34,966 nucleotides of DNA, taken from the NCBI GenBank assembly GCA_035649395.1, contig DASRJR010000027.1, positions 1 to 34,966 of the forward strand, read 5' to 3'. Made by a program: the position numbers and the translations under genes. Numbering within the stretch: the first letter of the stretch is position 1; each line of letters opens with the position of its first letter. Positions 9,278-17,672 of the stretch are shown here, in pieces. Source of the DNA: Gp6-AA40 sp035649395 (GTDB lineage: Bacteria; Acidobacteriota; Vicinamibacteria; Vicinamibacterales; UBA2999). The notes under the pieces are model-generated. The model did not search any database, was not told where the DNA came from, and worked only from the letters and a program-made list of their open reading frames with translations.

Positions 9278-10341
9278 CGGTCGCCAACCTTTCTCAGCGC
9301 GAGACCGACGGCGACCGCGGCCGTCGCCGCGTGCTCACTGGGATCACCGCCGACTTTCTTGCCATCCCACACGATGGCGCGGAACGGATCGAACTCTTCG
9401 ACCGGCGCGCCGATGCGCTCGTTGAGCATTTCGCGGAAGCCGTCGACGCGCGAGGCGCCGCCGCTCAGCATGATCCGGTCGATCTGTTCGGATGCGGCCG
9501 TCGCCTTAAAAAAATCGAAAGTCTTCTGAATTTCCAGGAGAACGTTCTCGGTCACCGCGCGGAGCACCGGCTGCGCTTCTTCAAAAGAGGCGCCGTCGAC
9601 GGGGATGCCCTTCTTGAGCTGTTCGGCCGCTTCGAACGGCAGATCGAGCTCCTTCTGCACCGCTTCGGTGTAGGCGTTACCCCCGATCGAGATGTCGCGG
9701 GTAAAGACGGACTGATCGCCCTGAAGGATGTTGATGTTGATCGCGCTGGCACCGGCGTTCAACAACACGACGACGTGGGCGCTCTCGAGACCGTAGTTGA
9801 CCTCGAACGCGTTCTGCAGCGCGAAGGCATCGACGTCGACGATGACGGGCGCGCGGCCGGCCTGGGTGATGACGCCGGTGTAGTCGGCGATCTTCTCCTT
9901 CTTCGCCGCGACCAGCAGCACTTCCATGCTGCCGCGCGACTCGGGGCCGGTGCCGGGATCGAGGATCTGATAATCGAGATTGACGTCCTGGATGTCGAAC
10001 GGGATGTACTGCTCGGCCTCCCAGTAGATCGACTCACCGAGCTCCGACTCGGTCATCACCGGCAGCGTGATCTTCTTGACGATGACCGCGTTCCCCGACA
10101 GCGAGGCGCAGACGTCCTTGGCTTTGAAGGCCTTGTTGTTGTCGAAGACACGGCGGATCGCGTCGGCGACCGCGCCGGCATCGATGATGGCGCCGTCGAC
10201 GATCGCGTCCTGTGGGACGGGCTCGCTGCCGAACGCCGCCACGCGAAAGCCTTTGCCGACCGGCTTCAATTCGACGGCTTTCACCGCGCTCGACCCGATG
10301 TCGAGACCCACGACGGATTTGGCTTTACCAATTCCAAACAT
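9274..10341 (-). CDS. pilM: Type IV pilus assembly ATPase-like protein PilM
   Basis: Actin-like cytoplasmic protein that nucleates the pilus alignment complex. The 355 residues carry the phosphate-1 motif VVGLDIGSSAVKAVEL near the N-terminus, the SHS2-like insertion (IYWEAEQYIPFDIQDVNLDYQIL), GGNAYTEAVQKEL, and the adenosine motif LSGGASRVDGF near the C-terminus. Length is normal. It is the first gene of the long minus-strand pil directon, so the promoter for pilM to accC should lie in 10342-10757. The ATG at 10341 has no strong ribosome binding site immediately ahead of it. Confidence 0.96.
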   Translation of the reverse strand: MFGIGKAKSVVGLDIGSSAVKAVELKPVGKGFRVAAFGSEPVPQDAIVDGAIIDAGAVADAIRRVFDNNKAFKAKDVCASLSGNAVIVKKITLPVMTESELGESIYWEAEQYIPFDIQDVNLDYQILDPGTGPESRGSMEVLLVAAKKEKIADYTGVITQAGRAPVIVDVDAFALQNAFEVNYGLESAHVVVLLNAGASAININILQGDQSVFTRDISIGGNAYTEAVQKELDLPFEAAEQLKKGIPVDGASFEEAQPVLRAVTENVLLEIQKTFDFFKATAASEQIDRIMLSGGASRVDGFREMLNERIGAPVEEFDPFRAIVWDGKKVGGDPSEHAATAAVAVGLALRKVGDR

Positions 10342-10451
10342 ACAGAGTGCTCAGGCCTTCACTCGTTACGCCCTCCCCTCCCCGGCCACGTCGAGATGCA
10401 CGTCGACCCGGGGACAGGGGGGATGTCCTCGTTCAATCGGTTTCAACGCCT

Positions 10452-10475
10452 GTGCCAGGAACTCCACCCTGGCAC
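10452..10475. repeat. Perfect 8-bp inverted repeat (possible operator or hairpin)
   Basis: GTGCCAGG, an 8-base spacer, then CCTGGCAC. It lies about 110 bases upstream of pilM and about 280 bases before the receptor gene. The symmetry and spacing suit a dimeric regulator or a small RNA hairpin; nothing in the window identifies a regulator. Confidence 0.5.
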
Positions 10476-10696
10476 CGCCGACCGAATCCATACGAAACGA
10501 ACCACTTCCCTCGACGCGCATTGACGCGTCTTCGTCAGTCGACTCAACAGATCCGTGAGCTGCTCACACTTCCGTTAGCGACGTGATCTGGAAAACCCGC
10601 CTTACATGACTCGTTATCGGCAGTTTTGGGGCCCCATCACAATGGCCGCGCTGGACAAAGGCGCAGTTCTGCGCGGAAAAATCGCGCTGTTGGGGT

Positions 10697-10726
10697 TTGA
10701 CTTCAGGCCGTCAATGCCGCTATACA
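10697..10726 (+). promoter_or_regulatory. Sigma70-type promoter for the TonB-dependent receptor gene
   Basis: A -35 box TTGACT (10697-10702) and -10 box TATACA (10721-10726) are separated by 18 bases. Transcription would start near 10733, giving a short leader with GGAGG at 10748-10752 five bases before the ATG. This is one of the two best promoter matches in the window. Confidence 0.7.
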
Positions 10727-10757
10727 CGAGCCTCCATCCATCTCATCGGAGGCGTGC

Positions 10758-13700
10758 ATGCGATTCGGCAAAACCCTCGGACTGCAGCTGGTACTCGCGG
10801 CCGCAGTGCTGCTCTGTTCACGCGATGCGCTGGCTCAGGGCCAGACGGCCATCGCCGGTGTGGTTCGAGACACGACGGGCGCGGTCCTGCCCGGTGTCAC
10901 GGTTGAAGCGTCCAGTCCTGCCCTCATTGAACGATCGCGTACGGCGGTGACCGACAGTTCCGGGCAGTTCAGAATCATCGACCTGCGTCCGGGGGTGTAC
11001 AGCGTCACCTTCACCCTGCAAGGCTTCAACACGTTCGTGCGCGACGGCATCGAGCTGACGACCTCGTTCACCGCGCAGGTCAACGCCGACTTGCGGGTCG
11101 GCTCGCTTCAAGAGACGGTCACGGTGACCGGCGAGAGTCCGATCGTCGATACTCAGAACACGATCAAGAAGACCACCGCCTCGCGCGAGGTGATGGACGT
11201 CCTGCCGACAGATCGGAACTTCGTCAGCTTCGCGGCGCTCACGCCCGCGGTGCTGGTCACCGGCGTGCGTCAGAACGTCGGCGGCTCGATTCCCGAAACG
11301 GGGATGAACCTCGTCGTGCACGGCAGCCGCGCGAGCGACAGCCTGATCATGGTCGAGGGGATGCCGATCATCAACGGCAGCGGGACCGGCGGCTTGCAGT
11401 ACGGCAACTACTTGAACAACGGCGTTGCCCAGGAGATCACGTTTCAGACCGACTCGCACAACGCGGAGTTCGAGCGCGCGACCGTCTATTCGAACTTCAT
11501 CCCGAAGGAAGGATCCAATACCTACCGCGGTTCCTTCTCGGCACGCTACGCGGGCGAAGGATGGCAGTCCAACAACCTCGATGACGAGCTCAGAGCACGC
11601 GGGCTCTCGACCGGTAACCGCATCAACCGTATCTGGGACGCGAATCCGGCGCTGGGCGGCCCGATCATCAAGGACCGTCTGTGGGTCTATGGGTCCTATC
11701 GTCACTGGGGCACGTATAACACCGTCGCGCAGTCGTTCAGGGACGCGGACTTCACGGAGCTGTTTTACAGTTGCGCCCCTGATGCGACGGGGCAATGCAC
11801 GACAGAGCAGAACCTGTTTCCGGTGTGGCATCAGAGCGCGGTCACTCGATTCACCACGCAGGTCAACCAAAAGAACAAGGTGAACGTCTACACCGACTGG
11901 CAGTACACGTTCTTCGGCAATTGCTTCGTGCCGACGTATCTGACGGCGATCAGCGCCTGCCCGGAGTACAAGAACATCCCGCAGTACATCCTGCAGGGCA
12001 GCTGGAGCTCGCCGCTCACCAACAAGATCCTGCTCGAGGCCGGCGGCACGATCACTCCGCAGGACTTCCATGGGTATCGCCGCGCCGGCGTCTCCACCAC
12101 GCAGTTCGCGATGAGCGATCCGCTGCAGCCCGCCGGCATGCCGACGTCCTGGGGCGCGTCGGCCGGCTACGGCTACAACCGCAGCGATCAATCGAACTAC
12201 CGCGCCTCGGCCTCGTACGTGACCGGCACGCACAACATCAAGGTCGGGATGACGCTCATGCACTCGTGGCGCTACACCACGCAGGAAGTCAACAACTCGG
12301 TCAGCCTGCAGTTGCGTAATCTGCAGCCGTTCCAGATCACGCAATTCGCGACGCCGATCCAGTTCCACGAAACATTGAAGTACAACATGGGCATCTACGG
12401 GCAGGATCAGTGGACGATTCGCCGCCTGACGATGAACTACGGCGTGCGTCTCGACTTCCTGAATTCGCAAGTGGACGCGCAGGATATCGCGGCGGGCCCG
12501 TTCACGCCGGCGCACCACTTCGATGCGATCAAGAACGTGCCGAACTGGAAGGACATCGATCCGCGGTTTGGCGTGTCGTACGATCTGTTCGGCAACGGCA
12601 AGACGGCGTTGAAAGCCAGCGTCGGCCGTTACGTCGTCGGCGACTCTTACACCATAGCCCGCTTCGTCAACCCGGTCCAGTCGAGCGTCAACAACGTCAC
12701 TCGCTCCTGGGCGGCGCCCGCCGGCGTGGTCTACAACGGCACCTACAACCCATACGACGACTGCGATCTGACGAACCCGGCCGCCAACACCAAACGCCCG
12801 GGACAGGTGCAGTGCGGCGCGATCAACAACCCGGCGTTCGGTCAGGTGACGGCGCGAACCACGAACTACGATCCTGATCTGATCGACGGGTGGCACAAGC
12901 GTCCAAACAACTGGGAGGGTCAGGTCAGCATCCAGCGTGAGATCGTGCCGCGCGTATCGGTCTACGGCGGCTACACGCGGCGCTGGTACGGCAACCTGCA
13001 GGCAACGCGGAACCAGGCGGTCACCAACGCCGACTACACGCCGTACTGCGTGAACCTTCCGACCGACCCGCGGCTGCCGGGCAGCGGCACGCAGCAGTGC
13101 GGGTATTTCGACGTGAACCGGAACATCGCGCCGAACAATCTGATCTTCAACGCGAAGAAGGTGGGCGGCATCGACGATATCTACGACGGCTTCGATGTCG
13201 ACGTGAACGCGCGGCTGGTTCGGAACACGATTGTGTCCGGCGGCTTCAGCTGGGGTCGCGAGCGCATCAACACGTGCGCGCTGAAAGACGACCTCAGCCT
13301 CACCTCGGGGAGCGGCAGGAACAGCGACCCGCGCGCCGACGCATTCTGCGATACCCATCCCAATTGGAACCCGCAGTTCAAGGGTCAGGTTTCGTATCGC
13401 CTGCCATGGGACGTGAACTTCGCAGCGACACTCCAGAGCCTCTCTGGTCCCGAGATTCGGGCGCAGTGTCCGGTGAACAGCACGGTCAACGGCCAGCCGC
13501 TCTGCACGGCGACGCTGGCACGGCCATTCACGGGCGCCGCGCCGACGGTCGACATCGTCTCCGCCGGGCTCATCTACGGCGACCGCATCTACCAGGCCGA
13601 CATCCGGTTCAGCCGAACCATCCGAACCGGCAAGACGACGATCAGGCCGACGGTCTCAATCTACAATCTGAACAACTCGAATGCCGTTCAGACGTACTCG

Positions 13701-13784
13701 AACACGTATGGAGCGTCGTGGCAGACGCCCCTTACGATCATGCAGTCCCGGTTCGTCGACGTCGGCGTGCAGGTGGACTTCTAA
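10758..13784 (+). CDS. Oar-like TonB-dependent outer-membrane receptor with carboxypeptidase-regulatory-like domain
   Basis: Large outer-membrane beta-barrel for energised uptake or surface binding. The 1008 residues comprise a signal peptide (cleavage near ALAQ, about 26), a carboxypeptidase-regulatory-like Ig fold (about 29-115: TAIAGVVRDTTGAVLPGVTV, RPGVYSVTFTLQGF), a plug domain (about 118-245), and a long barrel. The protein ends in Phe (DVGVQVDF), the usual BAM recognition end. Several Cys pairs sit in extracellular-loop-like segments. The family (Oar/TonB-dependent receptors) is greatly expanded in Acidobacteriota; the substrate cannot be inferred. The next gene begins 4 bases after its stop, so the two are probably co-expressed. 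Confidence 0.93.
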   Translation: MRFGKTLGLQLVLAAAVLLCSRDALAQGQTAIAGVVRDTTGAVLPGVTVEASSPALIERSRTAVTDSSGQFRIIDLRPGVYSVTFTLQGFNTFVRDGIELTTSFTAQVNADLRVGSLQETVTVTGESPIVDTQNTIKKTTASREVMDVLPTDRNFVSFAALTPAVLVTGVRQNVGGSIPETGMNLVVHGSRASDSLIMVEGMPIINGSGTGGLQYGNYLNNGVAQEITFQTDSHNAEFERATVYSNFIPKEGSNTYRGSFSARYAGEGWQSNNLDDELRARGLSTGNRINRIWDANPALGGPIIKDRLWVYGSYRHWGTYNTVAQSFRDADFTELFYSCAPDATGQCTTEQNLFPVWHQSAVTRFTTQVNQKNKVNVYTDWQYTFFGNCFVPTYLTAISACPEYKNIPQYILQGSWSSPLTNKILLEAGGTITPQDFHGYRRAGVSTTQFAMSDPLQPAGMPTSWGASAGYGYNRSDQSNYRASASYVTGTHNIKVGMTLMHSWRYTTQEVNNSVSLQLRNLQPFQITQFATPIQFHETLKYNMGIYGQDQWTIRRLTMNYGVRLDFLNSQVDAQDIAAGPFTPAHHFDAIKNVPNWKDIDPRFGVSYDLFGNGKTALKASVGRYVVGDSYTIARFVNPVQSSVNNVTRSWAAPAGVVYNGTYNPYDDCDLTNPAANTKRPGQVQCGAINNPAFGQVTARTTNYDPDLIDGWHKRPNNWEGQVSIQREIVPRVSVYGGYTRRWYGNLQATRNQAVTNADYTPYCVNLPTDPRLPGSGTQQCGYFDVNRNIAPNNLIFNAKKVGGIDDIYDGFDVDVNARLVRNTIVSGGFSWGRERINTCALKDDLSLTSGSGRNSDPRADAFCDTHPNWNPQFKGQVSYRLPWDVNFAATLQSLSGPEIRAQCPVNSTVNGQPLCTATLARPFTGAAPTVDIVSAGLIYGDRIYQADIRFSRTIRTGKTTIRPTVSIYNLNNSNAVQTYSNTYGASWQTPLTIMQSRFVDVGVQVDF

Positions 13785-13788
13785 GACG

Positions 13789-15810
13789 ATGCGACCGGGC
13801 CGGACCGCCCGGTCGTTGATCGCAATCGTCGTGTTCGTATCTTCGGCGACGGCCGCTTGCAAGCGGCCGTCGTCCGCGGCTCCCGAGCAACTGCCCGTTT
13901 CTGAGCGCACGATCACCTTCAATAAAGACGTCGCGCCGATCTTCTTCGAGCATTGCGCGTCGTGTCATCGGCCGATCGACGGGGCCGCAGCGGCGACACC
14001 CAAAGCGACCGCGTCGAATGCGACCAGACCAGCGAGCACGGCGAACGATCCCTTGTGTGTCGCCGGCGCGCCGTTCAGCCTGCTCGACTACGCCAGCGCG
14101 AAGACCCATGCCAGTGAGATCGCCGAGGCAACCGCAACCCGGGCGATGCCGCCGTGGCTGCCCGAACCGGATGTCCGCTTCGCGCACGAGCGCCGGCTGA
14201 CCGACGCGCAGATCGCGACGATCCAGCGCTGGGCACAGAGCGGCGCGCCGGAAGGCGATGTGAAGGATCGCCCGGCGCAGCCGACATATCCCGACGGGTG
14301 GCAGCTCGGCACGCCCGATCTGGTCGTGACAATGCCGGAGTCGTACACGCTCCCGGCCCGCGGCGGCGACGTGTTCCGCAACTTCGTCTTCCCCGTTCCA
14401 GCGGCACCGCCCAGGTACGTCCGCGCCATTGAATTTCGCGCCGACAACCCGAGAGTGCTGCACCACGCCAACGTCGCCGTGGATCCCGCTCGCGTCGCGC
14501 GCCGACTGGATCGCAACGACACGGGACCCGGCTTTGCCGCGATGCCCGACGATCAGGTGCAGAACGTCTACGGATGGTCGCCAGGGCGCGTCCCCGTTCT
14601 CGAGGCGGCCGATACGGCGTGGACGCTGGAGGAAGGCAGCGACCTCGCGGTGCAGTTGCACATGGTGCCGACCGGCAGCACCGAGGTCGTCCAGCCGGCG
14701 ATAGGGTTGTATTTCTCGCCGACGCCGCCGACGCGGACACCGGTGGTGATCAAGCTCGAATCGAAATCGATCGACATTCCCGCCGGGAACGCCGCGTATG
14801 TCATCGAGGATGAATATGTGCTGCCGGCAGACGTCGAAGCGGTCAGCGTTTATCCGCACGCGCACTACCTTGCCACGCAAATGCAAGGCGTGGCGCGGCT
14901 GCCCAACGGCACGTCCGTGCCGCTGCTGTCGATCACGCAGTGGAACATCAAGTGGCAGGACCAGTATCGCTATGCGTCGCCACTGTTCCTCCCCAGGGGA
15001 ACGACGGTTCGCATGCGGTTCGTCTACGACAACTCCGAGCGGAACACGAACAATCCCATGAAGACGGTCCGTCGAGTGCAGTGGGGGCCGAACTCGACCG
15101 ACGAAATGGGTGCGTTGTGGCTGGAAGTCATCCCGCGTCATGCCGAGGACATCGCCACGCTCGAAGCCGACCAGCACGCGCGAGCGCTGCGCGCCGATGT
15201 GGCCGGCGCGGAAACCCGGGTCAAGGCAGCGCCGGCCGATGCCGCCGCCCACAACTATCTCGCGACGAAGTATCTGCAAGCGGGCCGAACGATGGAGGCA
15301 ATGGCGCAGTTCGACGAGGCGATCCGGCTCGACCCTCGCGATGCCGAAGCACACAGCAATCTGGGAAGCGTTCTTCAGAGCCAGGGCCGGCTGGATGAGG
15401 CGTCGCGACACGTGCGCGAGGCCGTACGGCTCAAGCCGCAGGACGACCGCGTGCGGTTCAACCTGGGCAACCTGCTGCTGGCGTCGGGTCGTCCTGAACA
15501 GGCGATGGCCGAATTCCGGCGTGCCATTGCGATCAACCCCGAGAACGCCGAGGCGCACTTCAACCTGGCCATGCTGCTCGGCCCGCGCAACCAACTGGAC
15601 CAGGCGATCGACCATCTCACGCGCGTATTGGCCATCAGCCCTCGAAGTCCGGACGCCCATCGCAACCTGGCGATTGCCTACGGTCTGCAGGGGAAACTGG
15701 CGGAAGCCATCGCCCACGATCGTGCGGCGCTGCGGCTTCAACCGGACTCGCCCGCCACCCGGCAGCACCTGGAGTCGCTGCTCCGCGCCGTCGACAGTCG
15801 GACGCGTTAG
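13789..15810 (+). CDS. Lipoprotein fusing a c-type haem domain, a PHM/DBM-like copper monooxygenase core and five TPRs
   Basis: 673 residues from the ATG at 13789. An N-terminal signal sequence ends in TAAC (possible lipidated Cys24). A c-type haem site follows: CASCH at 56-60, with Met120 in AMPPW as likely distal ligand. Residues about 175-450 resemble the two-copper core of peptidylglycine and dopamine beta-monooxygenases: His225-His226 (VLHHANV) and His291 (QLHM) fit the CuH site; His357 and His359 (YPHAHY) plus Met440 (TDEM) fit the CuM site. Residues about 484-665 are five TPRs of the AxxHxNLAxxYxxxGxxxEA type. It is expected on the outer-membrane or periplasmic face. It shares a transcription unit with the receptor. 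Domain calls are from motif reading; substrate is unknown. Confidence 0.87.
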   Translation: MRPGRTARSLIAIVVFVSSATAACKRPSSAAPEQLPVSERTITFNKDVAPIFFEHCASCHRPIDGAAAATPKATASNATRPASTANDPLCVAGAPFSLLDYASAKTHASEIAEATATRAMPPWLPEPDVRFAHERRLTDAQIATIQRWAQSGAPEGDVKDRPAQPTYPDGWQLGTPDLVVTMPESYTLPARGGDVFRNFVFPVPAAPPRYVRAIEFRADNPRVLHHANVAVDPARVARRLDRNDTGPGFAAMPDDQVQNVYGWSPGRVPVLEAADTAWTLEEGSDLAVQLHMVPTGSTEVVQPAIGLYFSPTPPTRTPVVIKLESKSIDIPAGNAAYVIEDEYVLPADVEAVSVYPHAHYLATQMQGVARLPNGTSVPLLSITQWNIKWQDQYRYASPLFLPRGTTVRMRFVYDNSERNTNNPMKTVRRVQWGPNSTDEMGALWLEVIPRHAEDIATLEADQHARALRADVAGAETRVKAAPADAAAHNYLATKYLQAGRTMEAMAQFDEAIRLDPRDAEAHSNLGSVLQSQGRLDEASRHVREAVRLKPQDDRVRFNLGNLLLASGRPEQAMAEFRRAIAINPENAEAHFNLAMLLGPRNQLDQAIDHLTRVLAISPRSPDAHRNLAIAYGLQGKLAEAIAHDRAALRLQPDSPATRQHLESLLRAVDSRTR

Positions 15811-15814
15811 CGTC

Positions 15815-15843
15815 TTGACTCGCCAGACAACTGTCGGTATCCT
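15815..15843 (+). promoter_or_regulatory. Sigma70-type promoter of the rplM translation cluster
   Basis: TTGACT (15815-15820), a 17-base spacer and TATCCT (15838-15843). It begins 4 bases after the stop of the upstream TPR gene. It predicts a leader of roughly 110 bases before rplM. Confidence 0.72.
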
Positions 15844-15898
15844 TGGGGTTTACCGTTGTCGGACATCCTTGTACCGATCTGGCCGCGACCAGTATGTG

Positions 15899-15961
15899 GA
15901 CGAGGCGGGTCGGCAAAGGCCTCGTCTTAGCGGACGAGGGCAACGAAGGAATCCCTTATTC
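15899..15961 (+). promoter_or_regulatory. rplM leader with two mutually exclusive hairpins
   Basis: GACGAGGC (15899-15906) pairs with GCCTCGTC (15919-15926) across a 12-base loop. The same GCCTCGTC arm can instead pair its CCTCGTC with a second GACGAGG (15933-15939) across a 6-base loop. The second hairpin lies 5 bases before the ribosome binding site GAAGGA (15945-15950), which can itself pair in AAGG-AATC-CCTT. This is the layout expected of an autoregulated ribosomal-protein leader, but no known leader family is recognised. Confidence 0.5.
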
Positions 15962-16393
15962 ATGCGTACGTTCGTAGCCAGCGCGAAACGCGCGGACAGC
16001 CGGTGGCACGTCATAGACGCGGGAGGCCAGGTCCTGGGCCGGGTCGCGACGGTCACCGCTCGCCTGCTGCAAGGCAAGCATCGTCCGATCTATACCCCGT
16101 TCATCGACACGGGCGACCACGTCATCATCGTCAACGCGGGCAGCGTCAAGCTGACCGGTCGTAAGGAATCCCAGAAGCTCTACCGGCGGCACAGCGGTTA
16201 CGAGGGCGGACTCACCGAGGAACGCGCTGTCGATCTGCGCAAACGCCGTCCGGTTCGGCTCGTGGAAGAGGCGGTCCGCGGCATGCTGCCGAAAACGAAA
16301 ATGGGCGACGCGATGTACCGAAAACTGAAGGTCTACGCCGGCGCCGATCACCCCCACGCTGCGCAGCAGCCCAAGAAGCTCGAGGTCACTTAG
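15962..16393 (+). CDS. rplM: 50S ribosomal protein L13
   Basis: Large-subunit protein. 143 residues with the family sequence throughout: RWHVIDAGGQVLGRVATVTARLLQGKH, DTGDHVIIVNAGSVKLTGRK, then LVEEAVRGMLPKTKMGDAMYRKLKVYAG. The ATG at 15962 is preceded by GAAGGA at an 11-base distance. The open frame extends far upstream inside the preceding gene, but that is out of frame with known protein sequence. It is the first gene of the translation cluster and is followed by rpsI one base after its stop, the standard L13-S9 pair. Confidence 0.98.
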   Translation: MRTFVASAKRADSRWHVIDAGGQVLGRVATVTARLLQGKHRPIYTPFIDTGDHVIIVNAGSVKLTGRKESQKLYRRHSGYEGGLTEERAVDLRKRRPVRLVEEAVRGMLPKTKMGDAMYRKLKVYAGADHPHAAQQPKKLEVT

Positions 16394-16394
16394 C

Positions 16395-16787
16395 TTGGCA
16401 AGTATCGAATACTACGCAACTGGCCGTCGCAAGACATCGACTGCGCGCGTCTTCCTTCGTCCCGGCAAAGGGGCCATCACCGTCAACAAGCGAGAGTTCG
16501 ACCGGTACTTCACCACGGACGCGCTGCGGACGCAGGTGAAGCGGCCGCTGCTTCTGACCGAGACTGGAGACAAGTTCGACATCCTGGCCACGGTCGACGG
16601 CGGCGGCGTGAACGGACAGGCAGGCGCGATGCGGCTCGGCATTGCCCGGGCGCTGTGCGAGTTCAATGTGGAGCTGCGCAAGCAGCTGAAGAAGGATGGG
16701 CTCCTGACGTCGGATTCGCGCGTCAAGGAGCGAAAGAAGTACGGATTGGCTGGCGCCCGTAAGCGGTTCCAGTTCAGCAAACGTTAG
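16395..16787 (+). CDS. rpsI: 30S ribosomal protein S9 (TTG start)
   Basis: Small-subunit protein whose C-terminal tail reaches the P-site tRNA. 130 residues: the N-terminus IEYYATGRRKTSTARVFLRPG, the middle VDGGGVNGQAGAMRLGIARAL and the basic tail KKYGLAGARKRFQFSKR with terminal Lys-Arg are diagnostic. The start must be TTG at 16395, because no ATG or GTG fits the conserved N-terminus; GAGGT at 16382-16386 provides a ribosome binding site. One base separates it from the rplM stop. Confidence 0.97.
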   Translation: MASIEYYATGRRKTSTARVFLRPGKGAITVNKREFDRYFTTDALRTQVKRPLLLTETGDKFDILATVDGGGVNGQAGAMRLGIARALCEFNVELRKQLKKDGLLTSDSRVKERKKYGLAGARKRFQFSKR

Positions 16788-16802
16788 AACGAGGGAGGGA
16801 TC

Positions 16803-17609
16803 TTGCCCGGGATTGCGATCAAGGATCTGCTGGAGGCCGGCGTGCATTTCGGCCACCAGACGAAGCGGTGGAACCCGAAGATGAAGGAATACATCTTCGG
16901 CGAACGGAACGGCATCTACATCATCGATCTCAACAAGACCGCCAAGAAGTTCCGTGACGCCGAAGAGTTCCTGACCAACCTGGCCGCCGACGGCCGCACT
17001 GTGCTCTTCGTCGGCACCAAGCGTCAGGCGCAGGACGTCATCTCCGAAGAAGCGCAACGCTGCGGCATGTATTTCGTGAACCAGCGCTGGCTCGGCGGGC
17101 TGCTCACCAACTTCACGACGATTCAACGCAGTCTCGGACGCCTCCGCGACCTCGAGGCAATGGTCACCGACGGCCGCTACGACACGCTGTCCAAGAAGGA
17201 GATCGCCCGGAACGAGAAAGAGAAGCGCAAGCTGCTCAAGAACCTCGAAGGCATCCGCCAGATGTCGCGCCTGCCCGACGCGGTGTTCGTCGTCGACACG
17301 CGCAAGGAGAAGATCGCGGTCGATGAGGCGCGCAAGCTCAAGATCCCGGTGATCGGCATCGTCGACACCAACTGCGATCCGGACGAGGTCGATTACGTCG
17401 TCCCGGGCAACGACGATGCGCTCCGGTCGATTCGATTGTTCGCGTCGAAGATCGCCGAGGCGATCACCGCGGGGCGAGGCATGCGTGAATCACGCATCGC
17501 CGACGAAGACGCGGCCCGCGCCGAAGAGGCCGCGGCGGCCGATTCGGCTGCCCGATTGACGCGAGCGGTTCGGCCGCAGCGCCGTGAACCCACCCCAGCC
17601 GGGGCATAG
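16803..17609 (+). CDS. rpsB: 30S ribosomal protein S2 (TTG start)
   Basis: 268 residues. Diagnostic stretches include IKDLLEAGVHFGHQTKRWNP, YIIDLNKTAKKF, FVGTKRQAQDVI, the segment MYFVNQRWLGGLLTNFTTI, and VVDTRKEKIAVDEARKL. The final 35 residues are Ala/Glu/Arg-rich and differ between lineages. The TTG start at 16803 is supported by GGGAGGG at 16793-16799 and by the position of the conserved N-terminus. It is followed by a strong intrinsic terminator (17632-17660), so transcription into tsf is probably reduced. Confidence 0.97.
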   Translation: MPGIAIKDLLEAGVHFGHQTKRWNPKMKEYIFGERNGIYIIDLNKTAKKFRDAEEFLTNLAADGRTVLFVGTKRQAQDVISEEAQRCGMYFVNQRWLGGLLTNFTTIQRSLGRLRDLEAMVTDGRYDTLSKKEIARNEKEKRKLLKNLEGIRQMSRLPDAVFVVDTRKEKIAVDEARKLKIPVIGIVDTNCDPDEVDYVVPGNDDALRSIRLFASKIAEAITAGRGMRESRIADEDAARAEEAAAADSAARLTRAVRPQRREPTPAGA

Positions 17610-17631
17610 ACACCGAGGTTCAGGAGTTGAT

Positions 17632-17660
17632 GCGCCGGCTCGGTTGGCCGGCGCTTGTTT
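17632..17660 (+). terminator. Intrinsic terminator/attenuator between rpsB and tsf
   Basis: GCGCCGGC (17632-17639), loop TCGGTTG, GCCGGCGC (17647-17654), then TTGTTTTGT. The 8-bp GC stem with a T-rich tail is the clearest terminator in the window. It begins 22 bases after the rpsB stop and would set S2 levels above EF-Ts levels. Confidence 0.8.
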
Positions 17661-17672
17661 TGTACGGCAGAT

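Larger units (their letters stand above)
10342..10757. other. Divergent control region between pilM and the TonB-dependent receptor
   Basis: The 416 bases contain no convincing gene. They hold the rightward promoter at 10697-10726, a GGAGG ribosome binding site at 10748-10752 for the receptor, and an inverted repeat at 10452-10475. I could not settle on a leftward promoter for pilM; TTGTGA and GATAAC boxes 18 bases apart on the minus strand (within about 10610-10645) are a weak candidate. No CDS is called here. Confidence 0.6.

Noticed and set aside
10818..13358. A minus-strand frame of 846 codons opposite the TonB-dependent receptor
   Set aside because: It is the high-GC antisense shadow of a clear receptor; the translation is Arg/Val/Asp-biased with no recognisable domain.
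13738..15768. A 676-codon minus-strand frame opposite the haem-copper-TPR gene
   Set aside because: Same antisense effect; the plus strand carries haem, copper and TPR motifs.
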